From contig NZ_CP023559.1 of NCBI RefSeq assembly GCF_003006155.1, forward strand, positions 930,001-994,000: a stretch of 64,000 bases of DNA, read 5' to 3'. Position 1 is the first letter of the stretch; the number at the start of each line of letters is the position of its first letter. This document shows, in pieces, positions 52,767 to 60,388 of this stretch. The stretch is from Salinicola tamaricis (GTDB taxonomy: Bacteria > Pseudomonadota > Gammaproteobacteria > Pseudomonadales > Halomonadaceae). The notes under the pieces were generated by a model. The model saw nothing but the letters and a program-made list of their open reading frames with translations, had not been told where the DNA came from and made no database searches. The position numbers were made by a program, and so were the translations under genes.

Positions 52767-54349
52767 GCGCGCGCGTCTTCGGCATCCTGCGCGTCGGGGC
52801 CGCTGATGTCGCCCTCGATGCCCACGATCTGCAAGAGGTGGTACGCCTGGATAACCTGCCGCCACCGCGGCCGCGGGCGCCGGCCTGGTCGCGGGGTACA
52901 CTGTCGCTGCGCGGCCAGCCGCTACCGCTGGTCGACCTGGCGGGGCTGCTGCAGCTCGATCCTGACATCCCGGCAGCGCCCATTGTCGATACCCATGATG
53001 AGCGCCATGTGGACGAGGTCCCTATCGACGAAGCCCAGAGCCAGCCTCACCGCCAGGGCAAGTCTCGGGCCAGCTTCGTCGCCGTGGTGGCGCATCGGGG
53101 TGCGCGCTTCGGGCTGTGTGTAAGCCAGATCGTCGACGTGATCGAGGTGCAGTCGCACCAGCAGCATGCGGTAAGCCACGGCGACGGCAGCACGTTGGCG
53201 CTGACGCCTTCGCTGATCGATCACCCGAGCCTGGCGCACCCGGCTTATCGGCTCGACCTGGATGCGCTGTTCGCGCTGGAAGAGATGGTCACGGTGACAC
53301 CGCCGCCAGCGCTGGCAGAGCGCCAGTCGCCCGAGATCTCGACGCCGCCGACAGTCACCAATGACACCACGCCGACGCGGATCACCGCCCAGCGCTGGCT
53401 GATCGTGGAGAGCGGCGGCCAGGCGTTGGCACTGGATACCGCGATCGTCAGCGAGGTCGCCAACTGCCCCGAGATCGAACCGCCGCCGATCGAGCTCGAC
53501 GCCTATCTCGGCAACGTCAGGCTGCGCGGTGCACGGCTGCCGCTATTCGACCCCGGCGAGTTGATCGGGCGTGCTCAGCAGCGCATGCGGCCCAGCTACA
53601 TGGTGGTGCTCGCTGGCCCCGAGGGGCGTCTGGCACTGGCCCTGGAACACGTCACCGCGCTCAGCGCCGACGGCACTCTGTCGCCGGCCGGCCCAGGGCA
53701 GTCGGCGGCCGTGGCCGGGCTGGTCGCCGGCCCCTCTGGGCGCGATGCGCTGGCGCTCGATCACCGGGTGCTGATGACGACGCTCAATCTGAGTGCGCTG
53801 GCGCGCCTGCATGCGCGGCTCGATGGCGCCCAGGCAGGCAGCTCGGCCGCCGAGCACCAACCCCGGCGACGCTTCGCGCTGGTGCGTTTCACCTGTGCCG
53901 GCGACTACACCACGTTGCTCGATCAGCTCGACGCGGTCGATGCCGCCCCCACCGACTATCTCACCAGCGGCGGCGACCCGCGCTTCGTCGGCGTCTGGCG
54001 CCGTCACGGTCACAGTGTGGCCCTGGTCGATCTGCGCCACCTGCTGGGTCGCGACGCGTCGCGACCACCCCAGCACGTACTGATCGCCGACAGCGGCCAG
54101 GGGTTGATCGGCTTTCTCGTCGACGCAGTGCAGCGCATCGACTACGTCGAAGCGGCCGAAGAGAGCCTGGTAGTGCGCTGGCGCGGCGACATCGATCCCG
54201 ACGCCCCGGCAGTCGAGCGTGCCAAGCGGCTGATCGCTCTCGGCGTCGGCGCCCACCATCAGGTCATGGCGATGCTCTGCCTGCAGACCCTGGCCATCGA
54301 ACTGGCGGCGAGCGGCGTGGCGCTGCCGAACGCCGACGACACCGCCTAA
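52763..54349 (+). CDS. Triple CheW-domain chemotaxis protein
   Basis: 528 residues that read as three CheW modules: residues ~1-170 (VFGILRVGAADVALDAHDLQ and LSLRGQPLPLVDLAGLLQL), ~205-345 (RWLIVESGGQALALDTAIVS, then GNVRLRGARLPLFDPGELI) and ~365-520 (RFALVRFTCAGDYTTLLDQL, then VALVDLRHLLGR and VLIADSGQGLIGFLVD). Separated by Pro/Thr-rich linkers. CheW couples receptors to the kinase CheA; a triple form would scaffold several receptors or kinases. ATGA overlap with the PAS receptor means the two are made together. No CheA is nearby. End overlaps rmuC by 4 bases. Confidence 0.82.
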   Translation: MSARVFGILRVGAADVALDAHDLQEVVRLDNLPPPRPRAPAWSRGTLSLRGQPLPLVDLAGLLQLDPDIPAAPIVDTHDERHVDEVPIDEAQSQPHRQGKSRASFVAVVAHRGARFGLCVSQIVDVIEVQSHQQHAVSHGDGSTLALTPSLIDHPSLAHPAYRLDLDALFALEEMVTVTPPPALAERQSPEISTPPTVTNDTTPTRITAQRWLIVESGGQALALDTAIVSEVANCPEIEPPPIELDAYLGNVRLRGARLPLFDPGELIGRAQQRMRPSYMVVLAGPEGRLALALEHVTALSADGTLSPAGPGQSAAVAGLVAGPSGRDALALDHRVLMTTLNLSALARLHARLDGAQAGSSAAEHQPRRRFALVRFTCAGDYTTLLDQLDAVDAAPTDYLTSGGDPRFVGVWRRHGHSVALVDLRHLLGRDASRPPQHVLIADSGQGLIGFLVDAVQRIDYVEAAEESLVVRWRGDIDPDAPAVERAKRLIALGVGAHHQVMAMLCLQTLAIELAASGVALPNADDTA

Positions 54350-55968
54350 CTCGGTCTGCCCTGGTGTGGGCGGCCTCGCGTGGCGGGCGCCGTATCGCTC
54401 TCGACATTCTCGGTGGAAGCGCCATTGTCATTGCGCTCGCTCCCTGCAGGGCCACTCTCGGTATGGCCACTCTCGGCGAGTCTACCCTCGGCGCTTTCGC
54501 CCCTCTCGATCTCGCCCCTCTCACTCTCACCGTCATCACCCACGCGACTCGCGTCGGCGCCGCGCGACGTTCGGTCGAGTGCTGCCTCGTCTGCGTCCGC
54601 CCCCGCCTCTCGGGTCAGATGTTCGGGTAGCGCGCGCTTCATGCGCACACCGAGCTTTTCCAGCGCCAGCGCCTGGCCGACCAGACTGCCCTGGCCGGTA
54701 GCGAGTCGCCCCATGGCCTGGTCGTAGCTGCCCCGGGCACGGCCCAGGTGGCGCCCGACATCCTCGAGACTCGAGACGAAGCCCTGGAACTTGTCGAGCA
54801 GCTTGCCGGCACGCTCGGCGATATGGCGCGCGTTCTCGTTCTGGCGTTCCAGATTCCACAGGCTCGCCACGGTGCGCAGGCTGGCCAGCAGCGTGGTCGG
54901 CGTGACCACCACGATGTCGCGCGAGAAGGCGTCCTGGAACAGGGTATCGTCGAACTGGAAGGCAACCGCGAAGGCCGGCTCGATGGGCATGAACAGAAAC
55001 ACGAAATCCGGCGAGCGCAGCCCCGGCAGACGCGGATAGTCGCGTCCCGCCAGGCCGTCGATATGCGCACGGATCGCCTGCACGTGGGCGCGCAGCGCCT
55101 GCTCGCGCTCGGCGTCCTCCTCAGCGTTGACGTAGCGCACGTAGGCGTTGAGCGACACCTTGGCATCGACGATCAGATGCTTGTCGTCGGGCAGGTAGAT
55201 CACCGCGTCGGGGCGCTGACGCCCCTGCTCGCCCTCGATCGAGACTTCGCGGCGGTACTCGATGTCCCGGCGCAATCCGGAGCGTTCGAGCACCGACTCC
55301 AGCATCACCTCGCCCCAGTTGCCCTGCATCTTCTTGTCGCCCTTGAGCGCCCGAGTCAGGTTGGCGGCCTCTTCGGTGATCTGGCGGTTGAGGGCGGCGA
55401 GCTGGTCGATCTGCACCTTGAGCGTGGTGCGCTCGCGCACCTCCTGGCCATGGATCTCCTCGAGCCGCTGGCGAAAGCCGCTGACCTGCTCACGGAAGGG
55501 CTTGAGCAGCGCTTCGAGGCTGTCTCGGCTCTGGGCGCTGTAGGCACGCTGGCGCTCGTCGAAGATCCGCCCCGCCAGCGCCTCGAACTCCTGCGCCAGG
55601 CGCGCCTTGGTCTGCTCCAGAAGCTCCAGGCGCTCGGCATGCTGGCGCTGCTGCTCGTTCAAGGTCTCGAGCCGGCCGTAGCGCTCGCGCAGATCCGCCA
55701 GGCGCGCGTTGAGGCTTTCCACCTGCTGATCGCGCTGGGCCAGCTGGCGCTTGAGCTCGGCTTCGCGCTCGCGCAGCTCGTCCTGCTGGGCATCGCTCTG
55801 GGCCAGCTCCTGCTCCAGGCGCTGGCGCTGGCTCTCTAACTCGCGCAGCCGCGCGCCGAGCCCTGCCCCCCTCACGCTTGCCTGACGCCACTGCCACAGC
55901 GCCACCCCGCCAGCCAGCGCCAGCACACCGGCCAGCCCCCAGGCGAGCGCCAGCGTATCCATATTCAT
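54346..55968 (-). CDS. rmuC: RmuC family protein
   Basis: 540 residues. An N-terminal membrane anchor (WGLAGVLALAGGVALWQW) leads to a long coiled coil (residues ~35-200, Glu/Gln/Leu/Arg rich), then the RmuC nuclease-like domain: GNWGEVMLESVLERSGLRR, RPDAVIYLPDDKHLIVDAKV and FLFMPIEPAFAVAFQ. RmuC limits recombination at inverted repeats in E. coli. The last ~90 residues are a disordered Ser/Glu/Gly-rich tail (GESERGEIERGESAEGRL) of no known function. Divergent from the PfpI gene. Confidence 0.92.
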   Translation of the reverse strand: MNMDTLALAWGLAGVLALAGGVALWQWRQASVRGAGLGARLRELESQRQRLEQELAQSDAQQDELREREAELKRQLAQRDQQVESLNARLADLRERYGRLETLNEQQRQHAERLELLEQTKARLAQEFEALAGRIFDERQRAYSAQSRDSLEALLKPFREQVSGFRQRLEEIHGQEVRERTTLKVQIDQLAALNRQITEEAANLTRALKGDKKMQGNWGEVMLESVLERSGLRRDIEYRREVSIEGEQGRQRPDAVIYLPDDKHLIVDAKVSLNAYVRYVNAEEDAEREQALRAHVQAIRAHIDGLAGRDYPRLPGLRSPDFVFLFMPIEPAFAVAFQFDDTLFQDAFSRDIVVVTPTTLLASLRTVASLWNLERQNENARHIAERAGKLLDKFQGFVSSLEDVGRHLGRARGSYDQAMGRLATGQGSLVGQALALEKLGVRMKRALPEHLTREAGADADEAALDRTSRGADASRVGDDGESERGEIERGESAEGRLAESGHTESGPAGSERNDNGASTENVESDTAPATRGRPHQGRPS

Positions 55969-56069
55969 CGCGCTCTCCCTCCGCTCATGCGTTCCATGAC
56001 TTTACCGCCGCCCGCCAGGGCCGGCTTGCACTCTCGCCCTCATGTTCCACACTGAGGGACGGGCAACAC

Positions 56070-56088
56070 GTGGACCGGGATGGTCCAC
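56070..56088. promoter_or_regulatory. Palindrome upstream of the DJ-1/PfpI gene
   Basis: GTGGACC and GGTCCAC arms around a 5-base centre, about 43 bases before ATG 56131. A candidate operator or start-site hairpin in the gap between the divergent rmuC and PfpI genes; no regulator is known. Confidence 0.35.
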
Positions 56089-56130
56089 GGACCCGCACAC
56101 TCCATGACACATCACGACCAGGAGGTCACG

Positions 56131-56694
56131 ATGGCTCAGCAACTCAACGGTAAACGCGTCGCCATTCTCGCCGCCGACGGCTTCGAGGAGTCCGAACTTG
56201 CCTCGCCCCGCGCCGCACTGCAAGGCCAGGGCGTGGAAACGCATGTCATCACCCCGGACGGCAAGGGCATTCGCGCGTGGGCCGAGACCGAGTGGGGTGA
56301 CACCTACGAGGCCGACAAGGCACTCGATGCCGCCAACCCCAGCGACTATCACGCGCTGGTACTGCCGGGCGGCCTGTTCAACCCGGACACCCTGCGCATC
56401 AACGACAAGGCGCTGGCCTTCGTCAAGGCGTTCTTCGAGGCCGGCAAGCCGGTCGCGGCGATCTGCCATGCGCCCTGGATCCTGATCAATGCCGGCGTGG
56501 TCGAGGGGCGCAAGCTCACCTCGGTGCCCTCGGTCGCCCAGGATCTCAAGAACGCCGGTGCCCATTGGGTGGACGAATCGGTGGTGGTCGACAGCGGCTT
56601 CGTCACCAGCCGCACGCCGAAGGATCTCGATGCCTTCAACGCCAAGCTGCTCGAAGAGCTGGCCGAAGGACGGCATAGCCAGCAGCACGCCTGA
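56131..56694 (+). CDS. DJ-1/PfpI family protein (general stress protein 18-like)
   Basis: 187 residues. The reactive cysteine is Cys112 in AAICHAPWILI with the elbow ALVLPGG earlier and the C-terminal FVTSRTPKDLDAFN. Members act as deglycase, chaperone or protease-like stress proteins; the exact activity is debated. GGAGGT lies upstream of ATG 56131; an in-frame ATG at 56104 would add nine residues. A terminator follows. Confidence 0.9.
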   Translation: MAQQLNGKRVAILAADGFEESELASPRAALQGQGVETHVITPDGKGIRAWAETEWGDTYEADKALDAANPSDYHALVLPGGLFNPDTLRINDKALAFVKAFFEAGKPVAAICHAPWILINAGVVEGRKLTSVPSVAQDLKNAGAHWVDESVVVDSGFVTSRTPKDLDAFNAKLLEELAEGRHSQQHA

Positions 56695-56715
56695 GCGTCA
56701 TCCCGCACGAGACCG

Positions 56716-56741
56716 AACGCCCGCCGCCAGGCGGGCGTTTT
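56716..56741 (+). terminator. Rho-independent terminator after the DJ-1/PfpI gene
   Basis: A 10-bp stem (AACGCCCGCC / GGCGGGCGTT) with loop GCCA followed by a short T run. Confidence 0.8.
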
Positions 56742-56808
56742 CGTGTGCTTTGCGGGATCGCCTGAGGCTTCCCATACTCAAGGCACTCGACCGAGGAACC
56801 GCCAGCCC

Positions 56809-57957
56809 GTGACCCACTCCCCCTCTTCATCGCGCCGCCTGCCGCGCCTGTTCATCGGCAAGCTGGCCCACTTCGCCAAGAAACTGGTGCGCCTGTTCAC
56901 GCGCCCGGTACGCCGCGACAGCGGCCGCGGCGGGGTCGTGGTGCACCCGTTCCGCGGCTACGGCTCGCAGCGCGAAGCCTTCATCATGGGGCGCGTGTTC
57001 CGCCAGCCGGGGCGCCTGCTGGCATGGCAGGAGGGCGGCATGATGCAGGATCTGGTCGATATCGCCCGCCGCGTGGTGCGCCGCGGCGTCGCCGAGGCGC
57101 AGGTCGACATCCGGCTCGGCGCCACTCACGCCTCGGTGACCACCGACCGTGACGGCTACTTCTACGCACATATCGAGATCACCCACAGCCTGCCCGGCGA
57201 CGCGATCTGGCACACCGCCAAGCTGCAGGTGCTCTCCGAGGCGGATGCGATCAGCACCGAGACCGAGGTCTATATTCCGCCGACCAGCACTGACCTAATC
57301 GTGATCAGCGATATCGATGACACCGTGATGTATACCGGGGTCGCCAACAAGCTCAAGATGCTCTATCGGCTGTTCGTCGAGACAGCCGACCAGCGTACCG
57401 CTTTCCCCGGCGTCGCCGCGCTCTACCGCGCGCTCTACGGCGGTATCGAGGGCAACCGCAAGCGCCCCATGCTCTACGTGTCGCGCGGACCCTGGAGCAT
57501 CTACGAGATGCTCGAAGCGTTCTTCAACATGAACCGCATCCCGGTCGGCCCGATCCTGTTCCTGCGCGAGTGGGGCATGACGCTCAAGCGCCCGTGGCCG
57601 CGCAAGGCCGAGGAGCACAAGTCGAATGTGATCCGCAACATGCTGGCACTCTACGACGACCTGCCCTTCGTGCTGATCGGCGACAGCGGTCAGCACGACC
57701 CGGAGGTCTACACCGAGATCGTCAAGGCGCACCCGGAGCGAGTCCGCGCGATCTACATCCGCAAGGTGGACGACGACCCCGCGCGCGACGCTGCGATCGA
57801 AGCGCTGGCCGAAGAGCTGCGCCACGCCGGCTGTGAGCTGGTGCTCGCCCGCGACAGCGTGAGCATGGCCGAACACGCCCACGCCAAGGGGCTGATCTCG
57901 GAGGAAGGGCTGGACGCCGTGCGCGCCGATACCCGCGCCCAGCAGCAGCGTGAGTGA
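56809..57957 (+). CDS. App1-family phosphatidate phosphatase-like protein (DUF2183)
   Basis: 382 residues. The HAD-type catalytic motif DIDDTVMYTG (Asp168 to Thr172) and the downstream MLYVSRGPWSIYEMLEAFF and VLIGDSGQHDPEVY are hallmarks of DUF2183/App1 proteins, which in yeast dephosphorylate phosphatidate. Bacterial members are uncharacterised. N-terminal ~120 residues are basic, possibly membrane-binding (RLFIGKLAHFAKKLVRLFTR). GTG 56809 follows GAGGAA; no ATG is nearby. Confidence 0.8.
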   Translation: MTHSPSSSRRLPRLFIGKLAHFAKKLVRLFTRPVRRDSGRGGVVVHPFRGYGSQREAFIMGRVFRQPGRLLAWQEGGMMQDLVDIARRVVRRGVAEAQVDIRLGATHASVTTDRDGYFYAHIEITHSLPGDAIWHTAKLQVLSEADAISTETEVYIPPTSTDLIVISDIDDTVMYTGVANKLKMLYRLFVETADQRTAFPGVAALYRALYGGIEGNRKRPMLYVSRGPWSIYEMLEAFFNMNRIPVGPILFLREWGMTLKRPWPRKAEEHKSNVIRNMLALYDDLPFVLIGDSGQHDPEVYTEIVKAHPERVRAIYIRKVDDDPARDAAIEALAEELRHAGCELVLARDSVSMAEHAHAKGLISEEGLDAVRADTRAQQQRE

Positions 57958-57999
57958 TACCTTGTGCTGGCGCTCAGAGACCGCCGCTGAGCTGGCTCG

Positions 58000-58641
58000 T
58001 CAGGCGTGGGGTGAGCACGCCATCAGCGCGTCGATGTCACCCGCGACGATGTGTGCCAGGTGTTGCGTAATGGTCTCGATGGGCCAGTCCCACCAGGCAA
58101 GTTCGTTGAGCCTGGCCACGTCTTCCGCCGCGAAGCGCTGTTTGATGGGTTTGGCCGGATTGCCACCCACGATGGTATAGGCCGGCACATCGGAGACCAC
58201 CACGGCGCGTGAAGAGACAATGGCGCCATTGCCGATGGTGACGCCGGGCATGATCAGCGCGTCGTAGCCAATCCAGACATCATGACCGATGACGGTGTCA
58301 CCCTTGAACGGCAAGTCACCCGCTTCCGGCATGACCTTTTCCCAGCCGTTGCCAAAGATCTGGAAAGGATACGTGGAGATGCCTGAGAGCTTGTGATTGG
58401 CCCCATTCATGATGAATGTCGCGCCACGCCCGATGGCGCAGAACTTGCCGATGACCAGCTTGTCGCCAATGAATGGGAAGTGGTAAAGGACGTTGCGTTC
58501 GAAATTCTCCGCCCCTTCCGGGTCGTCGTAGTAGGTATAGTCGCCGACGACGATATTCGGATTCCGCACCGTATTCTTGATGAAACATACCTGCGGGAAC
58601 CCCTTCATGGGGTGCTTGGTGTCTGGGTTCGGACCGTGCAC
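58000..58641 (-). CDS. Vat/CatB-type xenobiotic O-acetyltransferase
   Basis: 213 residues with a left-handed beta helix hexapeptide acetyltransferase. GPNPDTKHPMKGFPQVCFIK, VVGDYTYYDDPEGAENFE, TFIMNGANHKLSGISTYPF with the catalytic His83 and YTIVGGNPAKPIKQRF match the Vat (streptogramin A) and type B chloramphenicol acetyltransferase family. By hand count two lines of this gene have 52-55% G+C, well below the neighbours, which suggests recent acquisition. Start GTG 58639-58641 just after a repeated GGAGAAACG. Substrate unknown; a resistance role is only inferred from the family. Confidence 0.88.
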   Translation of the reverse strand: MHGPNPDTKHPMKGFPQVCFIKNTVRNPNIVVGDYTYYDDPEGAENFERNVLYHFPFIGDKLVIGKFCAIGRGATFIMNGANHKLSGISTYPFQIFGNGWEKVMPEAGDLPFKGDTVIGHDVWIGYDALIMPGVTIGNGAIVSSRAVVVSDVPAYTIVGGNPAKPIKQRFAAEDVARLNELAWWDWPIETITQHLAHIVAGDIDALMACSPHA

Positions 58642-58643
58642 GG

Positions 58644-58683
58644 CGTTTCTCCAACGGCTTTTCCAGCGCGTTTCTCCAACGCG
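58644..58683. repeat. Direct repeat next to the acetyltransferase start
   Basis: CGTTTCTCCAACG occurs at about 58644-58656 and again about 58671-58683 (27-base period), with a third partial copy CGTTTCTTTAAC beyond. On the coding strand each unit carries GGAGAAACG, resembling a duplicated ribosome-binding region. Confidence 0.5.
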
Positions 58684-58745
58684 TTTCTTTAACCCCAGGG
58701 GAGCAGTCGCACTCCGCCGCGGGGTGTCGAAGCGCGCTGTCGTTG

Positions 58746-58776
58746 TCAGGCCGGCGTCATGACGTCACCGGCCTGA
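58746..58776 (-). terminator. Hairpin downstream of pepD
   Basis: 9-bp arms TCAGGCCGG / CCGGCCTGA enclosing a 13-base loop, about 25 bases after the pepD stop. There is no T run, so it may act as a weak terminator or a 3' end stabiliser before the foreign-looking acetyltransferase gene. Confidence 0.4.
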
Positions 58777-58800
58777 AGATGCCTATCCGGCAGGGACCTG

Positions 58801-60276
58801 TCAGGCCGCGCGGCCCGAGCCGATATCCGCCACCAACGCCTTGAGCACCTGCCAGAACTCCTCGACCGAGGCGATCTCGGTGCGCTCGGTGGGCGAGTGG
58901 GCGCCGCGGATCACCGGGCCGAAGGAGATCATCTCCAGCTGCGGGTACTTGCTGCCGATGATGCCGCACTCGAGCCCGGCGTGGATCACCTTGACCGCCG
59001 GCTCCTGGCCCAGGGTCTCCTGGTGGAGGCGCTTGAAACGGGCCAGCAGCGCGCTGTCGGCGCTCGGTGTCCAGCCCGGGTAGCCGTTCTCGACCCGGGT
59101 GCGCGCGCCGATCAGTCCGAACAGCGCGGTGAAGCGGTCGGCCAGGTTGCGCGTGGCGCTGTCGCGCAGCGAGCGCACCAGCGCGCAGAGGTGGAATCGC
59201 CCGTTCTCCAGCGTCACCACGCCGAGGTTGTTGGAGGTCTCGACCACGCCCGGCACTTCCACGCTCATGCGCTCGATGCCGTAGGGCGCGGCGTGCAGCG
59301 CCGCCACCAGCAGGTCGGTGGCGGTATCGGTCAGCGCCTCGGCGTCATCGCAGGAGAGCTCGCCCGGCGAGAGCGTCAGAGTGACGCCGTCGTCGACACC
59401 GGCCAGCTCGTCGCGGTAGAGCGCCTGCAGCTCGGCCAGGGTCGCTTCCAGCGCCGGCAGATGGCTCTCGTTGACCACGATGGTGGCGAAGGCTTCCCGC
59501 GGCAGGGCGTTGCGCAGGGTGCCGCCGTAGTAGTCGACCAGACGGATGTCGTACTCCTCCAGCGCCCGCAGCGCGCGTACCAGCAGCCGGTTGGCGTTGC
59601 CCCGCTCCTTGTGGATATCGACCCCGGAGTGACCGCCGACCAGACCGGTGAGCGCGAGACGCCGCATCACCTCTTCCTCGTCACAGCCGCGCATCGGCAG
59701 GTCAGCATCGATCACCACGTCGGCACCGCCGGCGCAGCCGATGTAGACCTCGCCGCGATCCTCGGAGTCGAGGTTGAGCAGATAGCGCCCTTCGAGCCAG
59801 CCCTCGGCCAGACCCAGCGCGCCCTTCATCGAGGTCTCTTCTTCCAGCGTGAACAGCGCCTCGATCGGCCCGTGGGCGATGTCGTCGGTTTCCAGGATCG
59901 CCAGCGCAGCGGCCACGCCGAGGCCATTGTCGGCGCCCAGGGTGGTGCCGCGGGCGTGCAGCCAGCCATCTTCGACGTAGGTGTCGAGCGGGTCGTTGAG
60001 AAAGTCGTGGGGGCGGTCGGCGTTGGCCTGGGTAACCATGTCCAGATGGCCCTGGAGAATGATCCCCGGCACCGACTCGCAGCCGGGCGTGGCCGGCTTG
60101 CGGATACGCAGGTTACCGCTGCTGTCGCGATCGTGGGCGAGCCCCTGGGCCTCGGCCCACTGCTCCAGCGTTTCCACCAGTCGGGCTTCGTGCCCCGAGG
60201 CGCGCGGCGTGTTGCACAGGGTACGGAAATGACGCCAGACGGGTTCGGGGGAGAGCGTTAACAGATGATCGTTCAT
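58801..60276 (-). CDS. pepD: Aminoacyl-histidine dipeptidase (peptidase D)
   Basis: 491 residues of the M20 peptidase family; cleaves Xaa-His dipeptides such as carnosine. Metal-binding segments are ILQGHLDMVTQ, GADNGLGVAAALA, LEEETSMKGA and NLDSEDRGEVYIG, plus HAGLECGIIGSKYP near the end. ATG 60274-60276; a longer frame upstream runs into the tmcA end. Length is close to E. coli PepD. Confidence 0.94.
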   Translation of the reverse strand: MNDHLLTLSPEPVWRHFRTLCNTPRASGHEARLVETLEQWAEAQGLAHDRDSSGNLRIRKPATPGCESVPGIILQGHLDMVTQANADRPHDFLNDPLDTYVEDGWLHARGTTLGADNGLGVAAALAILETDDIAHGPIEALFTLEEETSMKGALGLAEGWLEGRYLLNLDSEDRGEVYIGCAGGADVVIDADLPMRGCDEEEVMRRLALTGLVGGHSGVDIHKERGNANRLLVRALRALEEYDIRLVDYYGGTLRNALPREAFATIVVNESHLPALEATLAELQALYRDELAGVDDGVTLTLSPGELSCDDAEALTDTATDLLVAALHAAPYGIERMSVEVPGVVETSNNLGVVTLENGRFHLCALVRSLRDSATRNLADRFTALFGLIGARTRVENGYPGWTPSADSALLARFKRLHQETLGQEPAVKVIHAGLECGIIGSKYPQLEMISFGPVIRGAHSPTERTEIASVEEFWQVLKALVADIGSGRAA

Positions 60277-60388
60277 GTCGATTCCGGCCTCGCCGACACC
60301 GGCAGGCGGCGGCAGGCTTCCAACGGTGAAGGAAGAGAAGGGCCCGGCCCGCAGCGCGGCGGGCGGCCTGTTTCTGCGTGCCAACACC

